A DNA stretch of 64,000 nt from Lichenihabitans sp033947565 (GCF_033947565.1 NZ_JARPVX010000001.1:124001-188000), one strand, 5' to 3'. Shown: positions 28,288 through 38,341, numbered from the stretch's first letter. A program made the numbers and translations. Notes: generated by a model from the letters alone, not told the origin.

Positions 28288-31200
28288 ATGAGCGTGCAGA
28301 ACCAAGCCAGGGATCCCGCGGCAGCCGCGCTCCTGGCCATTGAGGAAGCCCTTAATCTGGCCAAACTCGATGGCGAACACTTGCCCGAAGCGACGGGGCT
28401 CGATGTTCCAGCCTTGCCCGGTGCCACCAAGAACGATGCCGACGTCGGCACCACGGCTTCGCCGCCCGTCAAAAGCGAAAGCCGCGATTTTTCCGGGACC
28501 GGGCCTGCCTTCGTGGGCGCGGCGCGCGAAAGCCTCGTCGACGCCCCGGTGCCTCGTCGGGCCGATCCATCCCGTCAACCTGCCAATGACGACGTTCGCT
28601 TTGCTCGTCCGATTGCGCCCGGCCTTACGAGCGCGCCGGGCCGCGGCATCGGCACGATGGCGACCCTGCTGGCCATCGCCTGGCTCGCGGTCTGCGGTTA
28701 CTTCATCTATTGGCGCATCTACGAGCATGCGGGGCCGCTGCGCACCACATTCTCACGCCCCGAATGGGGCATCGTGTCGGGCCTGACCCTCGGCCCGATC
28801 CTGTTCATCATCCTTGCCGCTTCCATGCTGCGCCGGGCGCAGGAACTCCGCGTCGCGACCCGCTCTGTCGCCGAGGTGGCCTTGCGACTGTTGCAGCCCG
28901 AAGCCGTGGCGGGCGACCAGGTCGTCACCTTGTCGCAGGCGATCCGGCGCGAAGTCGCCTCCATGGGCGACGGCCTGGAGCGCGCCCTGGCGCGAGCCGG
29001 CGAGCTCGAAGCCATGGTGCGAACCGAGGTCGGCAATCTCGAGCGCTCGTATTCCGACAATGAACGGCGCATCCGCGCCCTGGTGGACGGGCTCGCAAGC
29101 GAGCGTGAGGCCGTGGTGCTCAACGCCGAGCGCGTTCGCGCCGCAATCGGTTCGGCCAATGAGATGCTGGGACGCCAGCTCGACGACGCGGGCGATCGCA
29201 TCGCCCGGACGGTGGAGGAGGTCGGGCACCGTGTGGCCGATTCGCTCAGCGCACGAGCCGAGGACATTTCCGAAGCCCTGGGGCAGACCAACGGCTCCGT
29301 CAGCCGCGACCTTGCGGCGCACGGAAGCGACCTCGTGGAGCAGCTGCAGCGAACCAGCGCCGATGTGGCTGCACAATTGAGCCATGCCACCGACAGCGTC
29401 ACCCAATTGCTCGGCAGCCGCGTCGATCAGGTCGATGCCAAGCTGAAGCAGGCGGGCGAAGACCTCGTCGGTCGCTTCGATCGGCAGGGCAGCGATGTTG
29501 CGGCCGAGCTCGAGGCCGCCGGCGCCAGGGTCACGGAAACCCTCGCCACGCACGGTACCTCGCTGGTGGCGCGTTTGGCCGAAACGAACGATCGCCTGCA
29601 CGACACGGTCGCGGTACGGGGCAGCGACCTCGCCGCAACGCTGGAATCGGCAGGAAGCCGCGTGGCGGATCTGCTGGCAGATCGGACCGCGGCCGCCAAG
29701 GCGGCGGTGCAGGATTCCAATGTCAGCCTCGCAGCGGTCTTCGACGAGCGCCAGGAGGGGCTTGCGGCGGTCGAAGATCGCATTCGCACGCTGCTCGACG
29801 ATCGATCTTCCGCCATTCAGGTCGCCCTGGACGGCGCCGCGTCCAACCTTGCCAGCACGTTCGAGGCCCATGGGCACAGCCTGCGCGATGCCGGCCAGTT
29901 CTATGCTTCGGCGTCCGCAGAAGGCACCGAACGCCTGCGTGACACGGTCGAGGCTGCGGGTTCGACGCTGCGCGGCTTGTTCGACGCCCATCTGTCGACC
30001 CTGTCGTCGCGCCATGCGGAAGCCGCCGACGCCTTTGCGGCCCAGGCAGCCGGCATGCGGGAAAGCTATGCCACGATAGCGGGCGGTCTCAGCCACGACC
30101 TGGACGGCCACCACGCGACCCTCGGTGAAACGGCTGCGCGCATCGAGCGCGACAGTGCTGATCGCATTGCCCGTGTCGAGCTGGCTCTGCAGGAGGCGAC
30201 CACAGCCCTGCGGACTGCCTTCGAAACGCATCTGACCGAACTGACGCAGCGTGACGCGGGCCTGATGACGCTTCTCGACGCCCGGGCCGACGATGCAAGG
30301 TCCGGCACCGCCGATCTGGCGGTGGCGATCGACCGCACGGCTGCCGAGCAGCGCGACCAGCTTGCCGCCGTCACGGATCATCTGGCTCACCTGTCCGAAC
30401 AGCAGGCCGATCGCTTCGAGGCTGTGTTCGAAGACAAGCGCTCGGCAATCGCGGCAAAGGTCGATGAGGCCGTAGCGGGCCTGCAGGACTCCGCCGCGCT
30501 GACCCAGGGCAACCTGAACGGGCTTGCCCATTACTTCGATCAGGCTTTTGCGACCCATGAGGCCGGCCTCGCGGCCACGGCCGAGCGCATTGCCGCCGAG
30601 TTCGAGGAGCGGCTCGCGGGCCAGCGCACCACGATGGCGGAGATCATGGCTCTGCACGACGACTCGGTGAACCAGCAGGCGGACGCGCTTGCCCTGGCGC
30701 AGGACCGGCTGTCCGGTCTCGTCCGGCATCAGGCCGACGTTCTCGGAACGGCCCTGACGGCCGCCAACGACGATATGGAGCGCCTGTTCGCGGAGCGCGG
30801 CCAGAATCTAGTCGAGGCCGGGGATCGGATTGTCGCCGAGTTCCGCACTGGCAGCGAAGCGACCGGCTCGGCGCTCGCGTCGTCGCAGGACGCCGTTTTG
30901 CGCGCCTTGGAAGACCGTGGCCAGCAGGTCGAGGCCGCTCAGGCGCGTCTCGTCGCCATGCTGGATTCCTATGCGGCCGCATCCGACGCGACGTTGGCCG
31001 ATGCCGAAACGCGTCTCGCAGCACTCGGCGAAACCGGCGGGATTGCTATGTCGGCGGCTGGCGATCGGCTGGCCCGGATGCTGGACGGCAAGGTGTCAGC
31101 GCTTCGTGACGATGTCGCGGCCGCCCAGACCGAGATCGGCCGGCTGATCGACGCGCGTGTGGCCGATTTCGGCAACCTCGACACCACGATGTCCGGCCTC

Positions 31201-34200
31201 TTCACCGCTCATGCCGAGCGCATGGCCGAGACCGTCGCGCTCTTCGCGTCGGTGACAGAGGATGCCGGCCGCACCAACACGACGGCGGTGGTCGAGGCCG
31301 GTGGCCGCGTCGCTGCCGACTTGGAAACCAAGGTCGCGACGTTGCGGACCACGCTCGAGGGCCTGCATGGCGACATGGCGCAACTGCTCGACAGCAGGAC
31401 CGCCGAGGCGTCCGGCTCGAGCGAGCGTCTGGTTGCCTTGCTCGACGCTCATGCGGCCCGCAGTGGCGAAACGCTCGCGGCGCTCGAACAGGCCGTGGCC
31501 CGCATCGACGATGGCGGCAGCGCAGCGCTCGCCAATGTCGGTCAGCGTGTCGCCAATGAGATCGACGACAGGATCGCTGACGCCCGGGCAACGCTCGAGA
31601 CCGCCCATGGTGCCGTCAATGCGCTGCTCGACACGCGCGTGGCCGACCTGATGGTGTCGACCGACCATGTTGCAGCCGTGCTGGATGAGCGCCTTGAGGC
31701 GATGCGGCAGGCGCTTGGCTTGTCGGAAGGCGCGCTCGACCGGTTCTTCGTCGATCGGACCGACGAACTGGCCGCGATCGGCGAGCGGATCGCCGCCGTC
31801 ATCGATGAGCGCAGCGATGCCAACCGCCAAAGCCTGACCGCGGCCGGGCAGGACATCGAGCGGCTTTTGGCCGACCGCGAACAGCAGATCCGCGTGGCCG
31901 GTGAGGACTTCGTCACGCTGTTGGATGAGCGGACCGCTGCGAGCCAGGGTGCGCTGCTCACCACCCAGGAAGCCTTCGAGCAGGTGTTGTCGGGACGCGA
32001 GGAACATCTGTCGACCGCGGGCCAACGAATCGCAGCGCGCTTCGAGGAGGCAGTCGTCGCGGCGCAGCAGACGCTGGATGCGGCGCAGGCCCATCTGTCG
32101 ACCCTGGTCGATGCGCGCTCGGGCGCCCTTGCGGATGTCGGGGACGCGCTCGCGACCGTGCTCGACGGTAAGGTCGAAGCCGCGCGTCTGGCGCTCAGTG
32201 CATCCGAAGACGCTTTCGCCTCGTTGCTCGATGCCCGGACGACGGCGCTCAACGGCAGCAGCGAGCGGTTCCTGGCCGAACTCGACCGCAAGTCGGGCGA
32301 AACCCAGCGTGCTCTCGACATCACCGAGCAGAACATCGGTCGCCTGATGGAAGATCGCGCCCGTGACATCCTGTCGGTGGGCGAGCGGGTCGGAGCCGTT
32401 CTGGACGAGACCTCCGCGTCGACGCGCCAGCATCTCGCCGATTCCGAAACCGCCTTGGCGGCCGTGATCGAGCGCAAATCGCAGGAGCTGGCGGTGGCGG
32501 GCGACCGGTTCGCCATCGTGCTGGACGACCGGCTGTCGTCGGCCCGTGCGCTCCTCGACACGTCGGGGCAAGCCATCGATGCGCTGCTGGATGCCCGCCA
32601 CGCGGCCCTCGCCGAAACACAAGGGCGCATGGCGACCCTGGCGGGCGAATGCACCGACCTGCTGCAACAGGCGGGCGAGCGCATCGCCAGCTTGATCGAA
32701 GAGCGGGCAGCCCTCGCCCGGAGCGGCATGGAACGCACGATCGAGGATCTCGCCCTCGCGTTCGATGGACGCGAAGGCATGATGCGCGACCTGCTGGTGT
32801 CGCAGGCCGACGAGTTGCGCGACAAGTTCCTGGCGGCGTCACGTCAATCCCTGGCGGGCATCACCGATGGCGCGGAAACCATGAGCCAGCGCTTCGCCGT
32901 GGTGGCCACGGAGGCCCTGGCGGCAATCGGCGTGCATGGCGACCGGGTTAACGACGCTTTGGCGCAGCGCCTGACGCGGTTCGAGACGACGCTGGTGCAG
33001 GAAGGCGGCCGGTTGTCCGAGCGCCTCGACCTGCAGACGTCGGAGATCGGGACGCGACTGGCTGGCTACGTGGATCGCATCGAGGGCGCCTTCGCGGAAA
33101 GCGGCGATCAACTCAACACCCGCATGGGTCGCCATTCCGACCATCTCGTGAGCTCCGTCAACGAGCGCATCGGCGCGGTTGAGCAATCGCTTGGCCAGCA
33201 TGGCGAAGGCCTTGTGGCGCGCATGGGCGATCACGCCCGTGAAACCACCGAAGGTCTCGAAGCACAGATGACCGCTTTCGAGGAGCGGCTCGGCGGCAAG
33301 GCCCAGATGATCGAGGTGTCGCTCGATGCCGTGATGTCGCGGGTCGACACCGATCTCGAAGCGCGCGCCTCGGCCCTCAATGAGGCGCTGACGCAGCGCA
33401 TCATGGACATGGCCCATGCGCTAGGCGAAGGCGGTCGCGACATGGCGGAAGCCCTCGATCGGCGTGCCGCAGAGGTGGATGCGCGATTGACGACGCGGTC
33501 CAACACGCTGGCTGACACGCTGTTCGACCGGCTTTCCAGCCTGGATCAGGCTTTCGGCAGCCGGACCGGGGGCGTGCTGTCCGCCATGGACCAGCAGATC
33601 GAACGCTATGAAGGGCATGTCGTGTCGAGGCTCGAGGTCGTGGCGGGTCGCCTCGACACGGGAAGCGAGGCTGCGGTACGCACGCTGCAGACGACCGCCG
33701 AACGCGTCGATGGGCTGATCGGCGGTCAGGCTCTGGCACTGCAATCGGCCCTCGATGGCCGCGCCGATGGGATCGCGTCCCTGATGGACCAGCAGGTCGC
33801 CGGCATCCGGGCCGCCTTCGACGCCGGATCGGAGCAGATCGGGGTCGCCCTGGAGCGCCGGGTCGCCTTCCTCCAGGACGGGCTCGACGCCAGGCTGAAG
33901 GACATCGAAAGCCTGCTCGGTTCAGGCATCCAGGATGTCGAGGCGACGCTCGAGTCGCGCGGCGGCACAATTCATGACGCTGTGATGGCGCATGTGGCGG
34001 CCATCAAGGAGACCGTGGCCGAGGGGGTGGCCGAACTCCGCAGCGCTGCTGCGGCGCAGGGCCAGGCGCTGGCGAGCGAGGTGCGCGGAGCTTACGAGGT
34101 GTTCGAAAGCCATGCTGGCGCCATTCACGAGGCGCTACAGGCCGGCACGGGCGCCATCGACGTGGCGCTCGGCCAGCATGCCGCCGCGGTGATGCAAAGC

Positions 34201-36429
34201 AGTGTGGCTTTGACCGAGCGCGCCAGCGCCGTGCAGGCAGACTTCCAGGAGCGCGCCGAGAGTCTGCGCGCGACGCTCGAACATCAGAACGACGCCCTGG
34301 GCACGATGCTCGACCGGTCGAAGCGCGATCTCGGATCGGCCTTGGCGGGGCACGCGCGGGATGTGGCGGATGTTTTCGCCGGCGGCACTGAGCAGATCGG
34401 CCAGTCGCTTGGCGGCCACATCGACGCCTTGACGGATGTGCTCGGGCGCACCGTGACCGACCTTGACGGTGTGCTGGGAACGCGCGGCTCCGAGATCAGC
34501 CTAACGCTGATTTCGCGATCGGGCGAAATCGAGCAGTCTCTCGGCACGACCACGCAAAGCTTGGAAACCGTGCTGGCGGAGGCCACCCGCCACCTCGACG
34601 ATACGCTCGGCGCCCGCTCGGGCGAGATCCGCGATGCCGTCGCGGGACGGCTCGACGATGTCCACGCCGCTCTCGACGGACGCTTGGAAGCGCTGGCAAG
34701 CCTTGTCGAACAGGGCGGTCACGGTCTCGAGACCGTTCTCGCGACCCGTTCGGATGCGCTGAAGACCTTGTTCGACACAAGGGGACGGGAGCTCGTCGAG
34801 TTGCTGTCCGCGCGTGGCAACCAAGCCTCGCGCCTTCTAGCCGAGGCCGGGCAGGCCATCGCGGCGACGATCGATGAGCGCAGCGTCACCTTGTTGGATC
34901 GTTTGGCGCAACGGCAGGCCGAACTCGCCGGTGGTCTACGCGATGCCGGCGGTGCCCTGCAGCATCTGCTTGATGCTTCGGTCGATCGGAACGTAGGCGC
35001 CGTCTCGGGGTCGACGGAGCGGTTGCGGGTCGAACTGGGCGGCCTCCTCGATGAAGTGTCTGGCGCCACCGCCTCGCTGGGGCAGTTGATTGTCCTTGCG
35101 GGTGAGAAGCTGTCGGCGGTCGATCGCACGCTCGCGGCACGCATCAACGGTCTGCAAGGATCGGTGAGCGATGTGGCGGGACGGCTTGAAGCCGTCAGCG
35201 AGGCCGCGGCCTCGACGGTGCAGGACGCCGATGGCGTCGCGCAATCGATCGAAGCGCAGCATCGCTCGCTCGTCACCGCGGCCCGCACGCTGGCCCATGT
35301 GCAGCAGGAACTCGACGGTGACGTCGAACGGCGCCGGCTGGCCCTCGAAGGGCTGTTCGATGCCCTGGGCCAGCGGACCGAGGACCTCGGCAGCCTGATG
35401 CACAGCTTCTCCGGTCGGATCGAAGACGCGGTGAGCCACACGGGCCAGCAAACCCGTCAGCTCGAAGCCAGCGTCGTCGAGGCGACCCGGCATGCGCAGG
35501 GCATCATCGCGCAGCAGTTCGACACCCTCGGGGCTCAGGCCGCCCAGGTGCGGCAGGACGCGGCCGTGGAACTCAGCGGGTTGTTCGAGCAGGCCGTCAC
35601 TGATGTTGGCGGCATGTTCGGCAAGACGCTCGAGAAGTTCCGCCAGTCTTCGACGGAAGTGCGCGGAATGGCGGCGGCTTTGCAGCGCGAGTTGACCGCG
35701 ACGCGGGACGACCTGAAGCGCATCACGGTCGATCTCCCCCGCGAAACGGCCGATCAGGCCCGGCAGGTTCGCACGGTTCTCGACGAGCAGGTGCGGACGC
35801 TTGCGTCGCTCACCGACCTGTTGGGACGCGTGTCGCCAAGCTTCGAGGCAGCCGCAAGCCAGGCCGGTGACGCCGGTACCCGGGAGCCCGTGGCGCCGGC
35901 CTTGGATCTGCGCCCCTCGACCCCGCCGGTCCGTCCGGCGCGTGACGCCGCGCGGACCCGCTCGGCTGCTCCGACACGCGCCGCACCCGTGGACCGCAAC
36001 GGCGGCTGGCTGTCCGATCTTCTGGCCAGGGCTTCGGCCGAGGATGGCGATGGCGACGGCGAGGCTGTTGCGCCGCCGGCCGCGAACGGCGAGGAACCGC
36101 TCCACAGCCTGTCGTTCGATGTGACCAAGCTCATCAACGCGGACGCGCTGATGGACGCCTGGGAGCATTACCGTCGGGGCGAAAGCAATGCTTTCGGGCG
36201 TCGTGTCTACACGGCGGCAGGCCAGCAGACGCTCGAGGAGATTCGGCGCCGCGTTCGCAGCGACGTTGCATTCCGCGACACGGTGTTGCGCTACACGGAG
36301 GAGTTCGAACGGGTGCTGCGCGAAGCCGAGCCGCAGGATCGCGACGGCAATCTGTCACGAAGCTACCTCGCCTCCGATACCGGCAAGGTCTACGCCATGC
36401 TGGCTCATGCGGCGGGCCGGCTTGACTAG
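28288..36429 (+). CDS. giant coiled-coil polar growth protein, GPR/RgsE-like
   Basis: A 2,713-residue protein. After about 120 disordered residues come two transmembrane helices (about 125-143 and 165-183). More than 2,300 residues of Ala/Glu/Asp/Leu-rich helix follow, nearly free of Trp, Cys and Pro. Then come a Pro-rich linker (about 2518-2571) and a compact C-terminal domain (about 2603-2713, LSFDVTKLINADALMDAWEH). This matches the growth-pole-ring protein GPR of Agrobacterium and RgsE of Sinorhizobium, which organise polar growth, but is several hundred residues longer than those described. The start at 28288 has GAGG five bases upstream; a GTG at 28216 is possible but lacks one. The dipeptide epimerase gene follows after 12 bp. 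Confidence 0.82.
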   Translation: MSVQNQARDPAAAALLAIEEALNLAKLDGEHLPEATGLDVPALPGATKNDADVGTTASPPVKSESRDFSGTGPAFVGAARESLVDAPVPRRADPSRQPANDDVRFARPIAPGLTSAPGRGIGTMATLLAIAWLAVCGYFIYWRIYEHAGPLRTTFSRPEWGIVSGLTLGPILFIILAASMLRRAQELRVATRSVAEVALRLLQPEAVAGDQVVTLSQAIRREVASMGDGLERALARAGELEAMVRTEVGNLERSYSDNERRIRALVDGLASEREAVVLNAERVRAAIGSANEMLGRQLDDAGDRIARTVEEVGHRVADSLSARAEDISEALGQTNGSVSRDLAAHGSDLVEQLQRTSADVAAQLSHATDSVTQLLGSRVDQVDAKLKQAGEDLVGRFDRQGSDVAAELEAAGARVTETLATHGTSLVARLAETNDRLHDTVAVRGSDLAATLESAGSRVADLLADRTAAAKAAVQDSNVSLAAVFDERQEGLAAVEDRIRTLLDDRSSAIQVALDGAASNLASTFEAHGHSLRDAGQFYASASAEGTERLRDTVEAAGSTLRGLFDAHLSTLSSRHAEAADAFAAQAAGMRESYATIAGGLSHDLDGHHATLGETAARIERDSADRIARVELALQEATTALRTAFETHLTELTQRDAGLMTLLDARADDARSGTADLAVAIDRTAAEQRDQLAAVTDHLAHLSEQQADRFEAVFEDKRSAIAAKVDEAVAGLQDSAALTQGNLNGLAHYFDQAFATHEAGLAATAERIAAEFEERLAGQRTTMAEIMALHDDSVNQQADALALAQDRLSGLVRHQADVLGTALTAANDDMERLFAERGQNLVEAGDRIVAEFRTGSEATGSALASSQDAVLRALEDRGQQVEAAQARLVAMLDSYAAASDATLADAETRLAALGETGGIAMSAAGDRLARMLDGKVSALRDDVAAAQTEIGRLIDARVADFGNLDTTMSGLFTAHAERMAETVALFASVTEDAGRTNTTAVVEAGGRVAADLETKVATLRTTLEGLHGDMAQLLDSRTAEASGSSERLVALLDAHAARSGETLAALEQAVARIDDGGSAALANVGQRVANEIDDRIADARATLETAHGAVNALLDTRVADLMVSTDHVAAVLDERLEAMRQALGLSEGALDRFFVDRTDELAAIGERIAAVIDERSDANRQSLTAAGQDIERLLADREQQIRVAGEDFVTLLDERTAASQGALLTTQEAFEQVLSGREEHLSTAGQRIAARFEEAVVAAQQTLDAAQAHLSTLVDARSGALADVGDALATVLDGKVEAARLALSASEDAFASLLDARTTALNGSSERFLAELDRKSGETQRALDITEQNIGRLMEDRARDILSVGERVGAVLDETSASTRQHLADSETALAAVIERKSQELAVAGDRFAIVLDDRLSSARALLDTSGQAIDALLDARHAALAETQGRMATLAGECTDLLQQAGERIASLIEERAALARSGMERTIEDLALAFDGREGMMRDLLVSQADELRDKFLAASRQSLAGITDGAETMSQRFAVVATEALAAIGVHGDRVNDALAQRLTRFETTLVQEGGRLSERLDLQTSEIGTRLAGYVDRIEGAFAESGDQLNTRMGRHSDHLVSSVNERIGAVEQSLGQHGEGLVARMGDHARETTEGLEAQMTAFEERLGGKAQMIEVSLDAVMSRVDTDLEARASALNEALTQRIMDMAHALGEGGRDMAEALDRRAAEVDARLTTRSNTLADTLFDRLSSLDQAFGSRTGGVLSAMDQQIERYEGHVVSRLEVVAGRLDTGSEAAVRTLQTTAERVDGLIGGQALALQSALDGRADGIASLMDQQVAGIRAAFDAGSEQIGVALERRVAFLQDGLDARLKDIESLLGSGIQDVEATLESRGGTIHDAVMAHVAAIKETVAEGVAELRSAAAAQGQALASEVRGAYEVFESHAGAIHEALQAGTGAIDVALGQHAAAVMQSSVALTERASAVQADFQERAESLRATLEHQNDALGTMLDRSKRDLGSALAGHARDVADVFAGGTEQIGQSLGGHIDALTDVLGRTVTDLDGVLGTRGSEISLTLISRSGEIEQSLGTTTQSLETVLAEATRHLDDTLGARSGEIRDAVAGRLDDVHAALDGRLEALASLVEQGGHGLETVLATRSDALKTLFDTRGRELVELLSARGNQASRLLAEAGQAIAATIDERSVTLLDRLAQRQAELAGGLRDAGGALQHLLDASVDRNVGAVSGSTERLRVELGGLLDEVSGATASLGQLIVLAGEKLSAVDRTLAARINGLQGSVSDVAGRLEAVSEAAASTVQDADGVAQSIEAQHRSLVTAARTLAHVQQELDGDVERRRLALEGLFDALGQRTEDLGSLMHSFSGRIEDAVSHTGQQTRQLEASVVEATRHAQGIIAQQFDTLGAQAAQVRQDAAVELSGLFEQAVTDVGGMFGKTLEKFRQSSTEVRGMAAALQRELTATRDDLKRITVDLPRETADQARQVRTVLDEQVRTLASLTDLLGRVSPSFEAAASQAGDAGTREPVAPALDLRPSTPPVRPARDAARTRSAAPTRAAPVDRNGGWLSDLLARASAEDGDGDGEAVAPPAANGEEPLHSLSFDVTKLINADALMDAWEHYRRGESNAFGRRVYTAAGQQTLEEIRRRVRSDVAFRDTVLRYTEEFERVLREAEPQDRDGNLSRSYLASDTGKVYAMLAHAAGRLD
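30784..32703 (+). repeat. sixteen tandem 40-residue (120-bp) repeats inside the giant gene
   Basis: From residue 833 the protein repeats exactly every 40 residues, with no insertion or deletion, through about residue 1472. Each unit begins with a block like LLDAR or LMEDR, has (A)GERIA near position 12 and LDER near position 20, and ends with a TLxxxExxL-type helix. Forty residues equal eleven turns of a nearly straight helix. The units differ widely in DNA sequence, so the array is old rather than a recent expansion. Confidence 0.85.
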
Positions 36430-36441
36430 GCGGCTCGACCG

Positions 36442-37425
36442 ATGAGGCGGGTGCTGACGGTTGCGGTGGAGCGCTTCGCTCTGGCGCAGCCTTTCGCAAT
36501 CGCCCGCGGCATCAAAACGGAAAGCGTCGTCGTCATGGCGACCGTGATGCAGGATGGGGTTCGCGGGCGCGGTGAATGCGTGCCCTATGGACGATACGGG
36601 GAAAGCCTCGAAAGCGTGGTGGCCCAGATCGAATCGATCCGGCCGCAACTGGAAGCGGGTGCCTCGCGGGGCGTGTTGCAGGGTTTGCTCCCCGCCGGGG
36701 CGGCCCGCAACGCGGTCGATTGCGCCTTGTGGGACCTCGAAGCGAAGCGCCTCGAGGTTCCGGTCGCCAGCTTGGCGGGGCTGCATCGGTTGGCGCCGGC
36801 CACCACAGCCTTTACGCTTTCGCTCGATAGCCCCGACCGCATGGCTGCGGCTGCGGCGGCTGCCTCCCACCGTCCCGTGTTGAAGATCAAACTCGGGTGT
36901 GACGGAGACGTGGCCCGGATTGCGGCCGTGCGGGCTGCGGCACCCGAGGCGACGCTGATCGTCGATGCCAATGAAGGCTGGACTTCCGATACTCTGGCCG
37001 AGAACCTCGCGGCCTGCGAGAAAGCCGGCGTCGCCCTGGTGGAACAACCGCTCCCGGCCGGGCAGGACGCTCTGCTGGCCACAATCCGCACGACCGTGCC
37101 GCTTTGCGCCGACGAGAGCGTCCATACCCGTGAGGGCCTGGCTGCGCTCCGCGACCGCTACGGCCTGATCAACGTCAAGCTCGACAAGACGGGGGGCCTC
37201 ACCGAAGCCTTGGCGGTCTGCACGGAAGCCGAGGCGCTTGGCTTCGGACTTTTCGTCGGATGCATGGTAGGGACATCGCTCGCCATGGCGCCGGCCATGC
37301 TGCTGGCGGCCCGGGCCCGGTTCGTCGATCTCGATGGGCCGCTGCTTCTGGCGCAAGACCGGGACCCGGGGCTGCACTATGACGGCTCGATCATCCACCC
37401 TCCGACCGCTGACCTCTGGGGATGA
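36442..37425 (+). CDS. dipeptide epimerase (L-Ala-D/L-Glu epimerase type)
   Basis: A 327-residue enolase-superfamily enzyme. The catalytic lysines are Lys148/Lys150 (KIK) and Lys246 (NVKLDKTGGL). The Mg2+ ligands are Asp175 (VDANEGW), Glu201 (VEQPLP) and Asp224 (CADES). All belong to the L-Ala-D/L-Glu epimerase pattern used in recycling peptidoglycan peptides; related racemases act on N-acyl amino acids. It lies only 12 bp after the giant polar-growth gene and may be co-transcribed, a fitting pairing with cell-wall growth. Confidence 0.88.
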   Translation: MRRVLTVAVERFALAQPFAIARGIKTESVVVMATVMQDGVRGRGECVPYGRYGESLESVVAQIESIRPQLEAGASRGVLQGLLPAGAARNAVDCALWDLEAKRLEVPVASLAGLHRLAPATTAFTLSLDSPDRMAAAAAAASHRPVLKIKLGCDGDVARIAAVRAAAPEATLIVDANEGWTSDTLAENLAACEKAGVALVEQPLPAGQDALLATIRTTVPLCADESVHTREGLAALRDRYGLINVKLDKTGGLTEALAVCTEAEALGFGLFVGCMVGTSLAMAPAMLLAARARFVDLDGPLLLAQDRDPGLHYDGSIIHPPTADLWG

Positions 37426-37448
37426 GAAGCCGCGACGCGGGCGGCCGG

Positions 37449-38066
37449 TCAATCCATGACCGCGGCCTTCAAGATGCACACCATGGTGGCATGGGCGGTG
37501 ACGGGACCGCAGTTGCGGATCACATGCGGCCGGTCGCAGCGGTAGCGCAGCGTTTCGCCCGCCTTGGCCCGATCGAGCGTCCCCGCGACTTCGACCTCGA
37601 GTTCTCCGTCGAGCACCGAAAGACACTCGATCGAGCCGCGTTGATGCGCTTCCGATTCGAGCTGCCCGCCTGGGTCGGCGGCAAAATCGTACCATTGCAG
37701 CCAGTCGACCGTCTTGATCCAGCCGATGATTGCGAGCCGGCAGCGGCCGTCGTCGGATACCAGGATGGGGGTGTCGGCCCGCGTGGTCTTGGCCACGAAG
37801 GCGTCGTCGTCCGCGCCCTGCAACACCCGGTCGATCGACACGTCGAGCGCCTGCGTCAGGCGCCAGATGGTGGCGAGGGTGGGGTTGGTTTCGTTGCGTT
37901 CGATCTGGCTGATGATCGACTTCGCGACGCCCGAATGCTCGGCCAATTCCGACAAGGACATGTTGTAGGTCTTGCGCAGGCGCTGCACGGTCTTGCCGAG
38001 CTGCCCCGTCAAGGCCAGGGCGCCGGCCTCGAGCACGCGAGCCTTGTCCCTGCCTTCGACACCCAT
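37449..38066 (-). CDS. XRE family regulator with C-terminal cupin
   Basis: A 205-residue regulator with an N-terminal helix-turn-helix (about residues 25-85, MSLSELAEHSGVAKSIISQIERNETNPTL) and a C-terminal cupin (about 115-200) that probably senses a small ligand. Such proteins often control amino-acid or polyamine genes. Starts at 38066, 38078 and 38105 are possible; I chose 38066 because AGGA lies upstream. It is convergent with the dipeptide epimerase gene (23-bp gap) and divergent from the metallophosphoesterase gene. Confidence 0.85.
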   Translation of the reverse strand: MGVEGRDKARVLEAGALALTGQLGKTVQRLRKTYNMSLSELAEHSGVAKSIISQIERNETNPTLATIWRLTQALDVSIDRVLQGADDDAFVAKTTRADTPILVSDDGRCRLAIIGWIKTVDWLQWYDFAADPGGQLESEAHQRGSIECLSVLDGELEVEVAGTLDRAKAGETLRYRCDRPHVIRNCGPVTAHATMVCILKAAVMD

Positions 38067-38089
38067 GTCGCAATCCATCCTGGTCGTAT

Positions 38090-38100
38090 GAACAGTGTTC
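38090..38100. promoter_or_regulatory. short palindrome upstream of the XRE-cupin gene
   Basis: GAACAGTGTTC is a perfect 11-base palindrome 24 bases before the regulator start, followed by two CGAAAT direct repeats at 38112-38117 and 38122-38127. It may be an autoregulatory site; sequence evidence alone is weak. Confidence 0.3.
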
Positions 38101-38341
38101 CTCATACTATACGAAATCGTTCGAAATACAGAACGGAACGCATGGGCGGACAAGGGTGCGCGAAGGGCGGGACGGTGACGCCGCGGCAAACCGCATGGTG
38201 ATCGAGGCCCTGACGCGCGCCGTGCTTCGAAAAACACACCGCGACCCCTTCGGATCGACGACACCCAAGAGCGTCACACGCATGCCACGTGGGGCTGGCC
38301 TAGCTGACGACGCCTCGACGCGAGAGGAGCCGGATGACGCC

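Noticed and set aside
28753..30729. Long antisense open frames opposite the giant gene (also 31096-32667 and others)
   Set aside because: They arise from the GC-rich codon pattern of the sense gene. Their translations are Arg/Gln/Gly-rich, low in hydrophobic residues and without domains.
30784..32703. Assembly artefact or recent tandem duplication as explanation of the 40-residue repeats
   Set aside because: The units share a pattern but differ at most positions in protein and DNA, so they are not recent copies or a collapsed repeat.
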